The translations under genes were made by a program, and so were the position numbers. Source: Candidatus Woesearchaeota archaeon (lineage in GTDB: Archaea; Nanobdellota; Nanobdellia; Woesearchaeales; UBA10216). Taken from it: a stretch of 32,711 bases of DNA. Below are positions 23,550-31,017 of this stretch, one piece after another. The stretch is from contig JACPBS010000008.1 in NCBI GenBank assembly GCA_016180195.1, positions 58,146 to 90,856 of the forward strand. Direction: 5' to 3'. Numbering within the stretch: the first letter of the stretch is position 1; every line of letters starts with the position of its first letter. The notes beneath the pieces were generated by a model. The model did no database searches, was not told the origin of the DNA, and was given only the letters and a program-made list of their open reading frames with translations.

Positions 23550-24197
23550 TTATTTGGACTTCTTCAGTTCCTTAACAGTTCTGGAAAGCTCGTTGACGTT
23601 TTCCGTAAATGTAGGCAGAATCTTCTGGAACACCTTCTCCAGGGCCTTAAGCTCAGTCCCCACGTTAGTGATGTTCTGATCATAGTCGCTGATCTTGGAC
23701 AACACGGCCTTCTGCAAATTGTCAAAACTCTGCTTCAGTTCCGTCTGTCTCTGCTCGAGCGCCTTCATGTTTGACTCCATGGTGTTTTTCCATTCAACTA
23801 TCTTGTTAATATCCTTAAGAAGATCATTCCATTTCTCCTCAATAATCGCTTCTGCCATCTCCTCGATCTTTTCATCATATCCCTGTTCAGCATCCTGCGG
23901 TGCCTGTTCCTCAAAAGCAGGCTCCTCAGGCGGGAGATTTGGCATCTGCTGGGGCTGCTGCCCCTCGTTGAAGAATGGAGCCCCGCTTATCTTCTCGCCA
24001 GACCTTCCGATCTCAGCCTGGTTAAGAGCATCAAAAATCTGATGGGTCTTGTAGCCGCTCCTCTGAAGGCTTTCAATGACCTTTGCATTGGAAGCTCCCT
24101 GCTGCCTAAGCCTTACAACCTCATCCAAAGCAGAAACCTGGGGTTGCTGGGGCTGCTGCTGGTTAACCTCTTTTTTCCCCATTCCGAATATTGCCAT
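23550..24197 (-). CDS. Coiled-coil protein with Gln/Pro-rich linker
   Basis: The product has 215 residues and no signal peptide. The layout is a short M-A-I-F-G-M-G-K-K head, a Gln/Pro run, a small helical domain at about 22-65 (V-V-R-L-R-Q-Q-G, then S-G-Y-K-T-H-Q-I-F-D-A-L), a Pro/Glu/Gln linker, and a long coiled coil at about 105-213. The helical domain resembles a UBA/winged-helix-sized module but I cannot name it. Its TATA box overlaps the stop of the adjacent coiled-coil gene. Given its position inside the pilus-like region, it may be a cytoplasmic scaffold like the FlaC/D/E coiled-coil proteins of archaella; that is an analogy, not homology I can show. Confidence 0.78.
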   Translation of the reverse strand: MAIFGMGKKEVNQQQPQQPQVSALDEVVRLRQQGASNAKVIESLQRSGYKTHQIFDALNQAEIGRSGEKISGAPFFNEGQQPQQMPNLPPEEPAFEEQAPQDAEQGYDEKIEEMAEAIIEEKWNDLLKDINKIVEWKNTMESNMKALEQRQTELKQSFDNLQKAVLSKISDYDQNITNVGTELKALEKVFQKILPTFTENVNELSRTVKELKKSK

Positions 24198-24218
24198 TTC
24201 AGACTTTACCTGATGAAG

Positions 24219-24228
24219 ATTTATAAAT
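24219..24228 (-). promoter_or_regulatory. TATA box of the coiled-coil gene, containing a stop codon
   Basis: AATTTATAAAT on the minus strand is centred about 26 bases before the ATG at 24197. The TAA at 24221-24223 is also the stop of the upstream gene. Confidence 0.6.
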
Positions 24229-24595
24229 TTTGTTTATTCCCAGAATCAACAGCCTCCCTCACGATTTTCTCAACCTCGTTATGCGTAACAAAATTAAGCG
24301 GCTCCCAGAGATTCAAGTATTTCTTCAGGACATCAACTTCCTCCTTTTTGGAAAGCGTTGAAAGCTCCTTCGCTATGATATCAATTTTTGCGTTTATTGA
24401 CTCAAGGCCTTTTTTTATTTCTGCAATCTCCAAATTAATGGCCTTTATCTCTGAATTCACCTTCTTCCCAGACGACAGGGAGTTCTGCTCATCCACCTGA
24501 ATCCTCCTCACCAGATTGCTGTACCTCTCTTCGAGAGTCCTCAACCCCCTGAGAGATTGCTCGGTCTGCTGGGTTTCCTGAAAGTTTTGCTGCAT
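24221..24595 (-). CDS. Coiled-coil protein, possible accessory of the pilus-like machine
   Basis: The product has 124 residues. Residues 1-90 are a coiled coil with regular Leu/Ile spacing (E-I-K-A-I-N-L-E-I-A-E-I-K-K-G-L). A conserved-looking terminal module follows, Y-L-N-L-W-E-P-L-N-F-V-T-H-N-E-V-E-K-I-V. A coiled coil ending in a Trp/aromatic module is the style of FlaD/FlaE-type archaellum proteins and of accessory coils in DPANN pilus loci, though I cannot show homology. It is transcribed divergently from the ATPase gene. The minus-strand TATA-like TTTATTTATC at 24621-24630 lies about 30 bases before its ATG. Confidence 0.75.
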   Translation of the reverse strand: MQQNFQETQQTEQSLRGLRTLEERYSNLVRRIQVDEQNSLSSGKKVNSEIKAINLEIAEIKKGLESINAKIDIIAKELSTLSKKEEVDVLKKYLNLWEPLNFVTHNEVEKIVREAVDSGNKQNL

Positions 24596-24602
24596 AGGAA
24601 CA

Positions 24603-24642
24603 TATATAAACAGGCTGTCCGATAAATAAATGTTTCGGTGGT
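24603..24642. promoter_or_regulatory. Divergent promoters and Shine-Dalgarno of the ATPase gene
   Basis: The plus-strand TATA box TATATAAAC (24603-24611) predicts a start near 24634, just before GGTGGT (24637-24642), which is 6 bases from the ATG at 24649. The minus-strand box TTTATTTATC (24621-24630) serves the coiled-coil gene. Confidence 0.5.
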
Positions 24643-24648
24643 CAGATA

Positions 24649-26919
24649 ATGGAGGGTCTAAAAGAGGAGTGCTTCGGACACGACATAATAAGGGAGGGCG
24701 AGGACAATGTACTTAGGATAAGCTGCGACCAGTGCCCGTATTTCCCCTCAATAGAGGACAATGCCCTTGTCATGTCCAAGACAATTGACCTAATGGCTTC
24801 TAACCCGGGAATAACCCGGCTTGTTTTTTACCAGCGGCGGGATTATGAGTATGATTACGAGCAGACCAAGATACTTATGGAGATCGCCAAGATACAAAGC
24901 CACCTGGTGAAAAAAGGATTGGGGTCTTACGGGTCTTTCGGGTTTAACGCAAGGTCGGACAAGAGCTTCATAGAGCTTCAGAACCTCATACAAAACACCC
25001 TGAGATCAGACCCGATAGCAGCATACGTTGAGCTAAAGCGAGTCCACAGGAGGGAAATGCTGCTTCTCGACTCGATCCCCGCCGAATATGCAACCCAAAT
25101 CAAGACTTACATGGGCCTGCTGGAAAGGATAATCAGGCTGCTTGAGGGAACAAGGTTGATTGCCCTGGCAAAATCAAGCATAGCAGGCTACAAGCTTGGA
25201 GACAGGTCAGTATATAGGGAAATATTCAGGCCGATGACAAAGCCTGATTTCATGTTCACAAAGATCATGGCATCCTTCCCTCCTGAAGGCGAGGAAATAG
25301 ACAGCTACAAGGTTGGGAACACAGACATACTAATATTCAGGGTACCTGATTCCATCAAGCTTCTTTACCACATGACCCCTCCCGAGTTTAAGCTTTCCGA
25401 GGAGAAATACGAGCTCCTTGACACCGCCCGCTCAATCATTTCCGAGCACAAGCCGCAGAGATCTGAATTCGTCGACCCAGAGAGGCTCAGGCAAGTATTC
25501 ACGAATGTCGGCTCTGACCTGATTGAGGAACTTGCATCTTTCAGAGGCATGAAGCTTAGGAACTCGGAGATCAGGGAGCTCGCAAGCATACTTGTAAGGC
25601 ACACTATTGGATTCGGACTAATAGAAGTCCTTCTGCAGGATGAGAAGGTGCAGGACGTAACTGTCAACAGCCCAATGGGAACCATACCAGTATTCCTGGT
25701 TCATCAGGAATTTGATGACTGCTTCACAAACATAATCCCCACACCCAATGAAGGCGATTCCTGGGCTTCAAAGCTCAGGCTCCTGTCAGGAAGGCCTCTT
25801 GACGAAGCCAACCCAATACTTGACAGCGAGCTTGTAATTCCGAACGCAAGAGCAAGGGTGTCAGTAGTCAGCCCGCCGCTAAACCCATCAGGGTTGGCAT
25901 TCGCACTAAGAAGGCATCGTGACAAGCCGTGGACGCTGCCCCTTTTCGTGAAAAGCAGGATGATGACAAACCTTGGTGCCGGCCTTTTGAGCTTTCTGAT
26001 TGACGGGTCAAGGACTATTCTGGTAGCGGGCACTAGAAGCGCAGGAAAAACATCCCTCCTCGGAGCTATAATGACTGAAGTGATGAGAAAATACAGGCTG
26101 ATCACGATTGAGGACACGCTGGAGCTTCCGGTCTCGGCGCTAAAGGATCTTGGATACAATATACAGTCCCTAAAGGTTGCGAGCGCAATGACAAAAGGGA
26201 CGAACGAGGTTTCCGCAGAGGAGGGGATAAGGACAACGCTCAGGCTCGGCGATTCAGGGCTGATAGTAGGAGAAGTAAGGTCGCTGGAGGCAAAGGCCCT
26301 TTACGAGGCAATGAGGGTCGGGGCCCTTGCAAACCTGGTTGCAGGAACCATACACGGGGATTCACCCTACGGGGTATTTGACAGGGTGGTCAATGATCTA
26401 GGCGTGCCCAAAACATCGTTCAAGGCCACCGACATAGTGGTAGTGGCAAACCCGATAAGGAGCGCTGACGGGCTTCATAGATGGAGAAGGATAACCCAGA
26501 TCACGGAAGTCGGAAAATTCTGGGAAAACGATCCAGTCCTAGAAAAAGGATTCAAGGACCTGATGAAGTACGATTCACAGACAGACTCGCTTGAACCAAC
26601 AGTTGACCTCCTGAATGGAGAAAGCGATGTACTGAAAGCCATAGCAGGAAATGTCAAGGAATGGTCTGGCAGCTGGGATGCTGTATGGGATAACATCCTC
26701 CTCAGGGCAAAATTAAAGGAAGCCCTGATCGGGTATTCAGAATCCGGAGGCATGCCTGAACTTCTGGAAGCACCCTTCGTCATCCAATCAAACGACCAGT
26801 TCCACAGGGTATGCGACTCGATAAAGGATGAAATAGGCTCCCTTGACAGCAGGAGAATTTTCTTCGAGTGGAATGAATGGATGAAGCGGGCTGTGAAAAA
26901 AACAACACTTGCAAAGTGA
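24649..26919 (+). CDS. Type II/IV secretion ATPase, FlaI/TadA type, with Cys/His N-terminus
   Basis: This hexameric motor ATPase would power assembly of a pilus, archaellum-like filament or secretion complex. The product has 756 residues. The N-terminus has C8-x2-H11 and C26-x2-C29, a possible zinc site. A long helical domain (about 50-330) precedes the CpaF/FlaI core: N-terminal sensor part (about 340-440), Walker A G-T-R-S-A-G-K-T-S (461-469, K467), Asp box I-T-I-E-D-T-L-E-L-P, Walker B G-L-I-V-G-E-V-R (537-544) and His box A-G-T-I-H-G-D (565-571). About 120 residues follow the core. It is larger than typical FlaI (about 530 residues). The FlaJ-like gene starts 4 bases after its stop. Confidence 0.92.
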   Translation: MEGLKEECFGHDIIREGEDNVLRISCDQCPYFPSIEDNALVMSKTIDLMASNPGITRLVFYQRRDYEYDYEQTKILMEIAKIQSHLVKKGLGSYGSFGFNARSDKSFIELQNLIQNTLRSDPIAAYVELKRVHRREMLLLDSIPAEYATQIKTYMGLLERIIRLLEGTRLIALAKSSIAGYKLGDRSVYREIFRPMTKPDFMFTKIMASFPPEGEEIDSYKVGNTDILIFRVPDSIKLLYHMTPPEFKLSEEKYELLDTARSIISEHKPQRSEFVDPERLRQVFTNVGSDLIEELASFRGMKLRNSEIRELASILVRHTIGFGLIEVLLQDEKVQDVTVNSPMGTIPVFLVHQEFDDCFTNIIPTPNEGDSWASKLRLLSGRPLDEANPILDSELVIPNARARVSVVSPPLNPSGLAFALRRHRDKPWTLPLFVKSRMMTNLGAGLLSFLIDGSRTILVAGTRSAGKTSLLGAIMTEVMRKYRLITIEDTLELPVSALKDLGYNIQSLKVASAMTKGTNEVSAEEGIRTTLRLGDSGLIVGEVRSLEAKALYEAMRVGALANLVAGTIHGDSPYGVFDRVVNDLGVPKTSFKATDIVVVANPIRSADGLHRWRRITQITEVGKFWENDPVLEKGFKDLMKYDSQTDSLEPTVDLLNGESDVLKAIAGNVKEWSGSWDAVWDNILLRAKLKEALIGYSESGGMPELLEAPFVIQSNDQFHRVCDSIKDEIGSLDSRRIFFEWNEWMKRAVKKTTLAK

Positions 26920-26923
26920 AATA

Positions 26924-29101
26924 ATGGCAGGGGAAGAGGAGCTTTTAAAAAGGTACAGGAGAAAGCTTGAAGAGGAATTCTCACAGCAGGCATCCAGCAG
27001 GAATACGTTCTCTGCAAACTACGTTGACTTCAAAAAGGAATTCCTCCCAAAGCACCTCTCAGCATACGAAAAGCTGTGCAACCTCAGTGAGAAGATACTG
27101 AAGATAAATCCTGACAAAAAGTCGACAGAGGATCTTACAGAGCAGCTTGAGCTTTGCCACCTGGGGGTAACCCCTGCAGGGGTATACAGCCTTGCCATAC
27201 TTTCGGGAATAGTCATCTTCGTCGCGGTAAGCCTCACAGGATTCCTGCTCTTCGGCTCGATATTTTTCATTGCCTACGCCCTTATCGTAGCATCTGTTAT
27301 CCTGGCAGCACTGATAAAGCTGCCTGAATTTTTCGGAAACAGCTGGCGCCTAAAGGCATCAAACCAGATGGTACAGTCAATTTTCTATGTATCTACGTAC
27401 ATGAGACACACGTCAAACCTGGAGCTTGCAATAATGTTCGCCTCAGACCACCTCTCTCCGCCGCTCTCAATTGACCTGAAAAAAGTATTATGGGACGTGG
27501 AAACAGAAAGATATGGGTCAATAAAGGAAAGCCTTGATAACTACCTTGAACGATGGAAGAAATGGAACCCTGAATTCATAGAGTCATTCCACCTGATAGA
27601 AGGATCCCTCTTCGAGTCGTCGGAGGAAAGAAGGCTTTCCATGGTTGACAAGGCCCTCAACGTCATGCTGGAGGAGACCTATGAAAAGATGCTAAGGTAT
27701 GCACACGACCTGAAAGGGCCAATAACAATGCTCTACATGCTCGGCATAATACTCCCTATCCTCGGTCTTGTAATACTGCCACTAGTTGCATCGTTCATGA
27801 CTAACGAGAAAGGAGGCCTTGATTCAGGCCAGCTCGCCCTTTACCTAATCTTGCTGTATAACATAACAATGCCGCTCGGAATATTCTACCTCAGCAAGAT
27901 AGTGCTCTCAAAGAGGCCGACAGGGTATGGTGAAACAGACATAAGCGAAGAAAACCCTGAGCTGAGAAAATACAGGAATTGCATCATTAAAGTAGGGAAC
28001 AATGAGACTGCGATAAACCCGATATACATTTCAATAGCCATAATAACCCTTTTCCTGCTCATAGGCCTTAGCCCGATCCTGGTGAAGCTGGTTGTCCCAA
28101 AAGAACTCCTTGTATCAGGGCCTGATGCTGAAGGATCAGTCGACATTTTCAAGAAAATGATGCTTGATTACAGGCTTGATTCGAACGACAACCTGATCGG
28201 CCCGTATGGGATAGGAGCTGCGATAATAAGCTTCCTTATCCCCCTCGCATTCGGTGTCGGCATAGGAATATACTACTCCGTAAGATCATCCAAGGTAGTG
28301 AAGTTCAGGGAGAACACCAAAAAACTAGAGGACGAATATGCATCGGCATTATTCCAGCTGGGAAACAGGCTTGGCGACGGCATGCCTGCAGAAATCGCCT
28401 TTGGAAAGGTAGCTGAAACCACCAGAGGCTCAGCTTCCGGAGACTTCTTCGCCCTGGTGAGCATAAACATACGAAAAAAAGGGATGGGAATCCAGCAGGC
28501 AATCTTCGACCCCATAAAAGGGGCGCTGATATATTTTCCATCATCCATCATAGAAAGCTCAATGAAGGTCCTCCTGGAAAGTTCAAGAAAAGGCCCTCTC
28601 ATAGCATCCCAGGCTCTCATAAATGTGTCAGAATACATAAAGCAGATCAACAGGGTAAATGAAAGGCTCAGGGACCTGATGGCAGACGTGATATCAGACA
28701 TGAAGCAGCAGACCCACATACTGGCACCCGCAATAGCCGCCATTGTAGTGGGGATTACCTCGATGATTGTTACAATACTTGGAAACCTGAACCAGCAAAT
28801 CGGCAAGATAGGCACGGATACACCAACCCAGTCACTAAAAGGAGTGGTTGACATCTTCGGACAGGGCATACCGACATACTATTTCCAGATAATAGTCGGC
28901 ATATACATTGTAGAGATCGTGTACATACTCACCATACTAACCAATGGGATAGAAAACGGGGCGGACCACCTCAGCGAGGAAAACAATCTCGGGAAAAACC
29001 TGACCCGAAGCACGATACTCTACTCAGTAATATCAGCGATAGTGGTCATAGCATTCAACCTCATAGCTGCAATGATAATGCAAACACTCACCCCTATGTG
29101 A
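26924..29101 (+). CDS. FlaJ/TadB-C-like membrane platform protein with two T2SF domains
   Basis: From the ATG at 26924 the product has 725 residues (a TTG start 5 codons earlier lies inside the ATPase gene). A charged N-terminal cytoplasmic part with Cys52 and Cys78 precedes helices at about 85-107 and 110-130. Then comes a cytoplasmic T2SF helical domain (about 145-260), helices near 262-290, 298-322, 357-383 and 420-445, a second T2SF domain (about 455-595, with L-F-Q-L-G-N-R-L-G-D-G-M-P-A-E-I-A-F), and closing helices near 598-620, 650-675 and 697-722. This is the doubled platform typical of archaeal FlaJ-type proteins. It would work with the adjacent ATPase. The last 8 bases overlap the convergent DUF3096 gene. 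Confidence 0.9.
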   Translation: MAGEEELLKRYRRKLEEEFSQQASSRNTFSANYVDFKKEFLPKHLSAYEKLCNLSEKILKINPDKKSTEDLTEQLELCHLGVTPAGVYSLAILSGIVIFVAVSLTGFLLFGSIFFIAYALIVASVILAALIKLPEFFGNSWRLKASNQMVQSIFYVSTYMRHTSNLELAIMFASDHLSPPLSIDLKKVLWDVETERYGSIKESLDNYLERWKKWNPEFIESFHLIEGSLFESSEERRLSMVDKALNVMLEETYEKMLRYAHDLKGPITMLYMLGIILPILGLVILPLVASFMTNEKGGLDSGQLALYLILLYNITMPLGIFYLSKIVLSKRPTGYGETDISEENPELRKYRNCIIKVGNNETAINPIYISIAIITLFLLIGLSPILVKLVVPKELLVSGPDAEGSVDIFKKMMLDYRLDSNDNLIGPYGIGAAIISFLIPLAFGVGIGIYYSVRSSKVVKFRENTKKLEDEYASALFQLGNRLGDGMPAEIAFGKVAETTRGSASGDFFALVSINIRKKGMGIQQAIFDPIKGALIYFPSSIIESSMKVLLESSRKGPLIASQALINVSEYIKQINRVNERLRDLMADVISDMKQQTHILAPAIAAIVVGITSMIVTILGNLNQQIGKIGTDTPTQSLKGVVDIFGQGIPTYYFQIIVGIYIVEIVYILTILTNGIENGADHLSEENNLGKNLTRSTILYSVISAIVVIAFNLIAAMIMQTLTPM

Positions 29102-29231
29102 GAAGAAGAATCAAGCCTATGATGATGAAATACAGCCCAACAATATAATTAAGGAACCTTGGAAAAATAACTACCAGAAGCCCGAAAACTATGCTGATGA
29201 TCGCCTGAATCAACGTAAAAGTCGTTGGCAT
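29094..29231 (-). CDS. DUF3096 small membrane protein
   Basis: The product has 45 residues from the ATG at 29231. An amphipathic start is followed by two membrane helices, I-I-S-I-V-F-G-L-L-V-V-I-F-P and I-V-G-L-Y-F-I-I-I-G-L-I-L, with P-R-F-L-N-Y between. This matches the short DUF3096 family pattern (ends L-N-Y-I-V-x-x-Y-x-I-x-x-G). Function is unknown. The frame extends 99 codons further upstream, but a TATA box centred 26 bases before 29231 (TTATATTTTCC, minus strand) and the family length support the short form. Its 3' end overlaps the FlaJ-like gene by 8 bases. Confidence 0.82.
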   Translation of the reverse strand: MPTTFTLIQAIISIVFGLLVVIFPRFLNYIVGLYFIIIGLILLLT

Positions 29232-29250
29232 TACGCTATAAAGAATTAGG

Positions 29251-29326
29251 GAAAATATAAGCCTGTCTATATAATTTTCAAAAAACCTTAAATATAAAGA
29301 TAGTGCAAGAGGAAAAAAAGAGGTGG
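29251..29326. promoter_or_regulatory. Divergent promoters of DUF3096 and the small conserved protein
   Basis: The minus-strand box is at 29251-29262. The plus-strand box CTTAAATATAAAG (29287-29299) predicts a start near 29318. AGGTGG (29321-29326) lies 6 bases before the GTG at 29333 and decides that start. Confidence 0.55.
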
Positions 29327-29332
29327 TTTTAA

Positions 29333-29548
29333 GTGCTAAACGACTGCAATTACAGTAAGATAAGGCTTCTCCACGACCTGAGCAGGATCGTGTGGTATAT
29401 AGACAACCATGCGAAGAAAGACGCTGAATCAACAGGGCATGTTCTTTGCGGAAAAGTTTGCGAAGAGCTAAAGGCTGACATTGAAAAGAACATGGAAAAA
29501 CTGAGGGCAGCCGTAGAAGGCCTGTCAAAGGAAGGAAAATTCGATTAA
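29333..29548 (+). CDS. Small conserved archaeal protein, function unknown
   Basis: The product has 71 residues and begins at GTG with a strong AGGTGG 6 bases upstream. It is all helical: C-N-Y-S-K-I-R-L-L-H-D-L-S-R-I-V-W-Y-I-D, a His/Cys-containing turn (G-H-V-L-C-G-K-V-C, possible metal ligands), then a charged amphipathic helix ending in L-S-K-E-G-K-F-D. This pattern is familiar to me from uncharacterised proteins of uncultivated archaea, but I can name no function. It has its own promoter and is not obviously linked to the pilus-like cluster. Confidence 0.78.
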   Translation: MLNDCNYSKIRLLHDLSRIVWYIDNHAKKDAESTGHVLCGKVCEELKADIEKNMEKLRAAVEGLSKEGKFD

Positions 29549-29968
29549 AATCAACAGTATATGCTATAATATAATCTCAAATGCTCATATCACAATAGAA
29601 CAATGCAGACAAAAAGTGGCTGCTGCCAACAAGTAAATATTCTTTGTATAGCGAGCGCATCAAAATAAGAATGCAATGCGCCGGCCGGGACTTGCGATGC
29701 AAAAAGGACCGCTTTCCACAATTCGAAATTCCGGACAATGGCATCGCCATCATCTCCCGGATAAACGGCTTGGAAGGCCATTGTCATGCCATTAGACCAC
29801 CGGCGCACAAGTGGAAAAGAGCGTTATCGCATATTTTTAAATTTTTGCAATTCCAGCAAAAGAAGGCTTTTTACAATGCCAAAAATTGAAAATAAGCCTC
29901 TTTTTCGGAATCGTTTCAAGAAACTAATATGCTTGTGAAACAATGATTCTCCAGGACAATATGAACTT
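29549..29968. other. Gap without a convincing gene, containing inverted repeats
   Basis: Two reading frames of 72 (minus) and 81 (plus) codons overlap each other here, with no Shine-Dalgarno and no recognisable product. Bases 29677-29807 hold nested inverted repeats, listed separately. A strong TATA-like stretch (TTTTTAAATTTTT, about 29835-29847) and a weaker one near 29928 could serve the Ala-rich gene at 29982. Confidence 0.55.
29677..29807. ncRNA. Nested inverted repeats, possible structured RNA
   Basis: TGCGCCGG (29677-29684) pairs with CCGGCGCA (29800-29807). Inside, ACAATGGC (29735-29742) can pair with GCCATTGT (29777-29784), or ATGGC (29738-29742) can instead pair with GCCAT at 29746-29750 around ATC. 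The GC-rich stems stand out against an AT-rich gap. Strand and transcription are unknown. Confidence 0.35.
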
Positions 29969-29976
29969 GGAGGTGA
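29969..29976 (+). promoter_or_regulatory. Shine-Dalgarno that fixes the start of the Ala-rich gene
   Basis: GGAGGTGA, a near-perfect complement of archaeal 16S rRNA 3' ends, lies 5 bases before the ATG at 29982. It rules out the in-frame ATG at 29943. Confidence 0.75.
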
Positions 29977-29981
29977 GATTG

Positions 29982-30959
29982 ATGAGGCTATTTATTGCAG
30001 GAGTATTAGTTGCAATAATGTTGTTAATGCCTGTAGCCATAGCTGATGGAACATCCATGGCTTTAATACAGTCAAGCTCTAATGCAGGAGCTATGTCACA
30101 GGCTGAGGCAGAGGCATTGGCAGCAGCAAAGGCCATGGCAGATTCATGGTCGACTTCACTAGGACACGCAGCTGCAGCATCAGATGCACAGGCAGCAGCC
30201 AAAGCTAGTGCGGCCTCAAAGGCAGACGCAGCTGCAGACGCAGTTGTAATACAAGACCCAATGGCAGCGGCAGAGGCATTCGCAGAGGCAGCCGCATACG
30301 CCAGGGCAGAAGCTGAAGCATGGGCAACAGCAGCGGCAGAATCAAATGCCCAGGCAGATTCAGCAGCAGACGCAATTGGATTTGCAGTGGCAACATCCAA
30401 AGCTTATGCAAAGGCAATAGCAGAGTCAAATGCTATGATAAATGCACAGACACAGGGCAATGCAATGGCAATTGGAACAGCTGATGCGTGCGCAAGAGCA
30501 AGTGCACTTGCCAAGGCATCGGCAGAAGCAGCAGCCAAGGCAAGCGCGATGGCAGCATCCGTTGCAACAGCAGCCGGCAATGCGGACGCATTTGCAGCGG
30601 CAGCAGCCAAGGCAGCGGCAGATGCAAGCGCATATGCAGCGGCAGCAGCACAACTTATGCCGAATTCAGACGCCGCAGCTAGCGCCAGTGCGGACGCAAT
30701 CGCAGCAGCGAATGCAGCAGCAGCTGCAAAGGCAGCAGCATTGACAGCGTCTGAAGCTGTTTCAGCATCCAACACATACCTTCTTGCAATAGCCAAGAAT
30801 GTATCCAATGCAAAGGACCTTGCTGATGCATGCGCAAACGCACAGGTAAATGTAGTTTCCAAGGAACCGACGAAAATCGTCAAGAATGTTCCCAAAGTAA
30901 AATGCAAGAACATTCTTTGGAGGGGAAAAGTAGTGAAGAGACTGTGCTACAGAAGGTAG
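29982..30959 (+). CDS. Secreted alanine-rich protein with basic Cys-containing tail
   Basis: The product has 325 residues: a signal peptide (M-R-L-F-I-A-G-V-L-V ... A-I-A), about 240 residues with Ala at roughly every second position (A-E-A-E-A, A-K-A-S-A, A-D-A-S-A patterns), and a basic C-terminus of about 40 residues (N-A-Q-V-N-V-V-S, then K-C-K-N, then R-L-C-Y-R-R). Four Cys are present: two in D-A-C-A-R/N and two in the tail, so disulfides are possible. The composition and the N-A-x-V-N-x-V-S pattern match the protein at 1-1881. I know no family; a structural role on or outside the cell is inferred. A hairpin-U-tract terminator follows its stop, then the PepSY-domain gene 58 bases on. 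Confidence 0.85.
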   Translation: MRLFIAGVLVAIMLLMPVAIADGTSMALIQSSSNAGAMSQAEAEALAAAKAMADSWSTSLGHAAAASDAQAAAKASAASKADAAADAVVIQDPMAAAEAFAEAAAYARAEAEAWATAAAESNAQADSAADAIGFAVATSKAYAKAIAESNAMINAQTQGNAMAIGTADACARASALAKASAEAAAKASAMAASVATAAGNADAFAAAAAKAAADASAYAAAAAQLMPNSDAAASASADAIAAANAAAAAKAAALTASEAVSASNTYLLAIAKNVSNAKDLADACANAQVNVVSKEPTKIVKNVPKVKCKNILWRGKVVKRLCYRR

Positions 30960-30966
30960 ATTTTAT

Positions 30967-30988
30967 GGGCTGTTTTCAGCCCTTTTTT
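30967..30988 (+). terminator. Hairpin and U-tract terminator
   Basis: GGGCTG-TTTT-CAGCCC is followed directly by TTTTTT. This looks like a bacterial-style intrinsic terminator and also supplies the U-tract archaeal polymerase needs. It sits between two genes in the same direction, so it may set their relative output. Confidence 0.75.
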
Positions 30989-31017
30989 ATTTTCATAATC
31001 ATTCGGGGTGGTACTTA

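Noticed and set aside
29232-29528. N-terminal extension of the DUF3096 gene
   Set aside because: The extra 99 residues have no family likeness, run antisense to the conserved small gene at 29333 and lie upstream of a well-placed TATA box.
29590-29889. Two overlapping opposite frames of 72 and 81 codons
   Set aside because: They lie on opposite strands over a structured non-coding stretch, lack Shine-Dalgarno sequences and show no family likeness.
29943-29981. Upstream start of the right-end Ala-rich gene
   Set aside because: The near-perfect GGAGGTGA before 29982, and a signal peptide that begins there, favour the later ATG.
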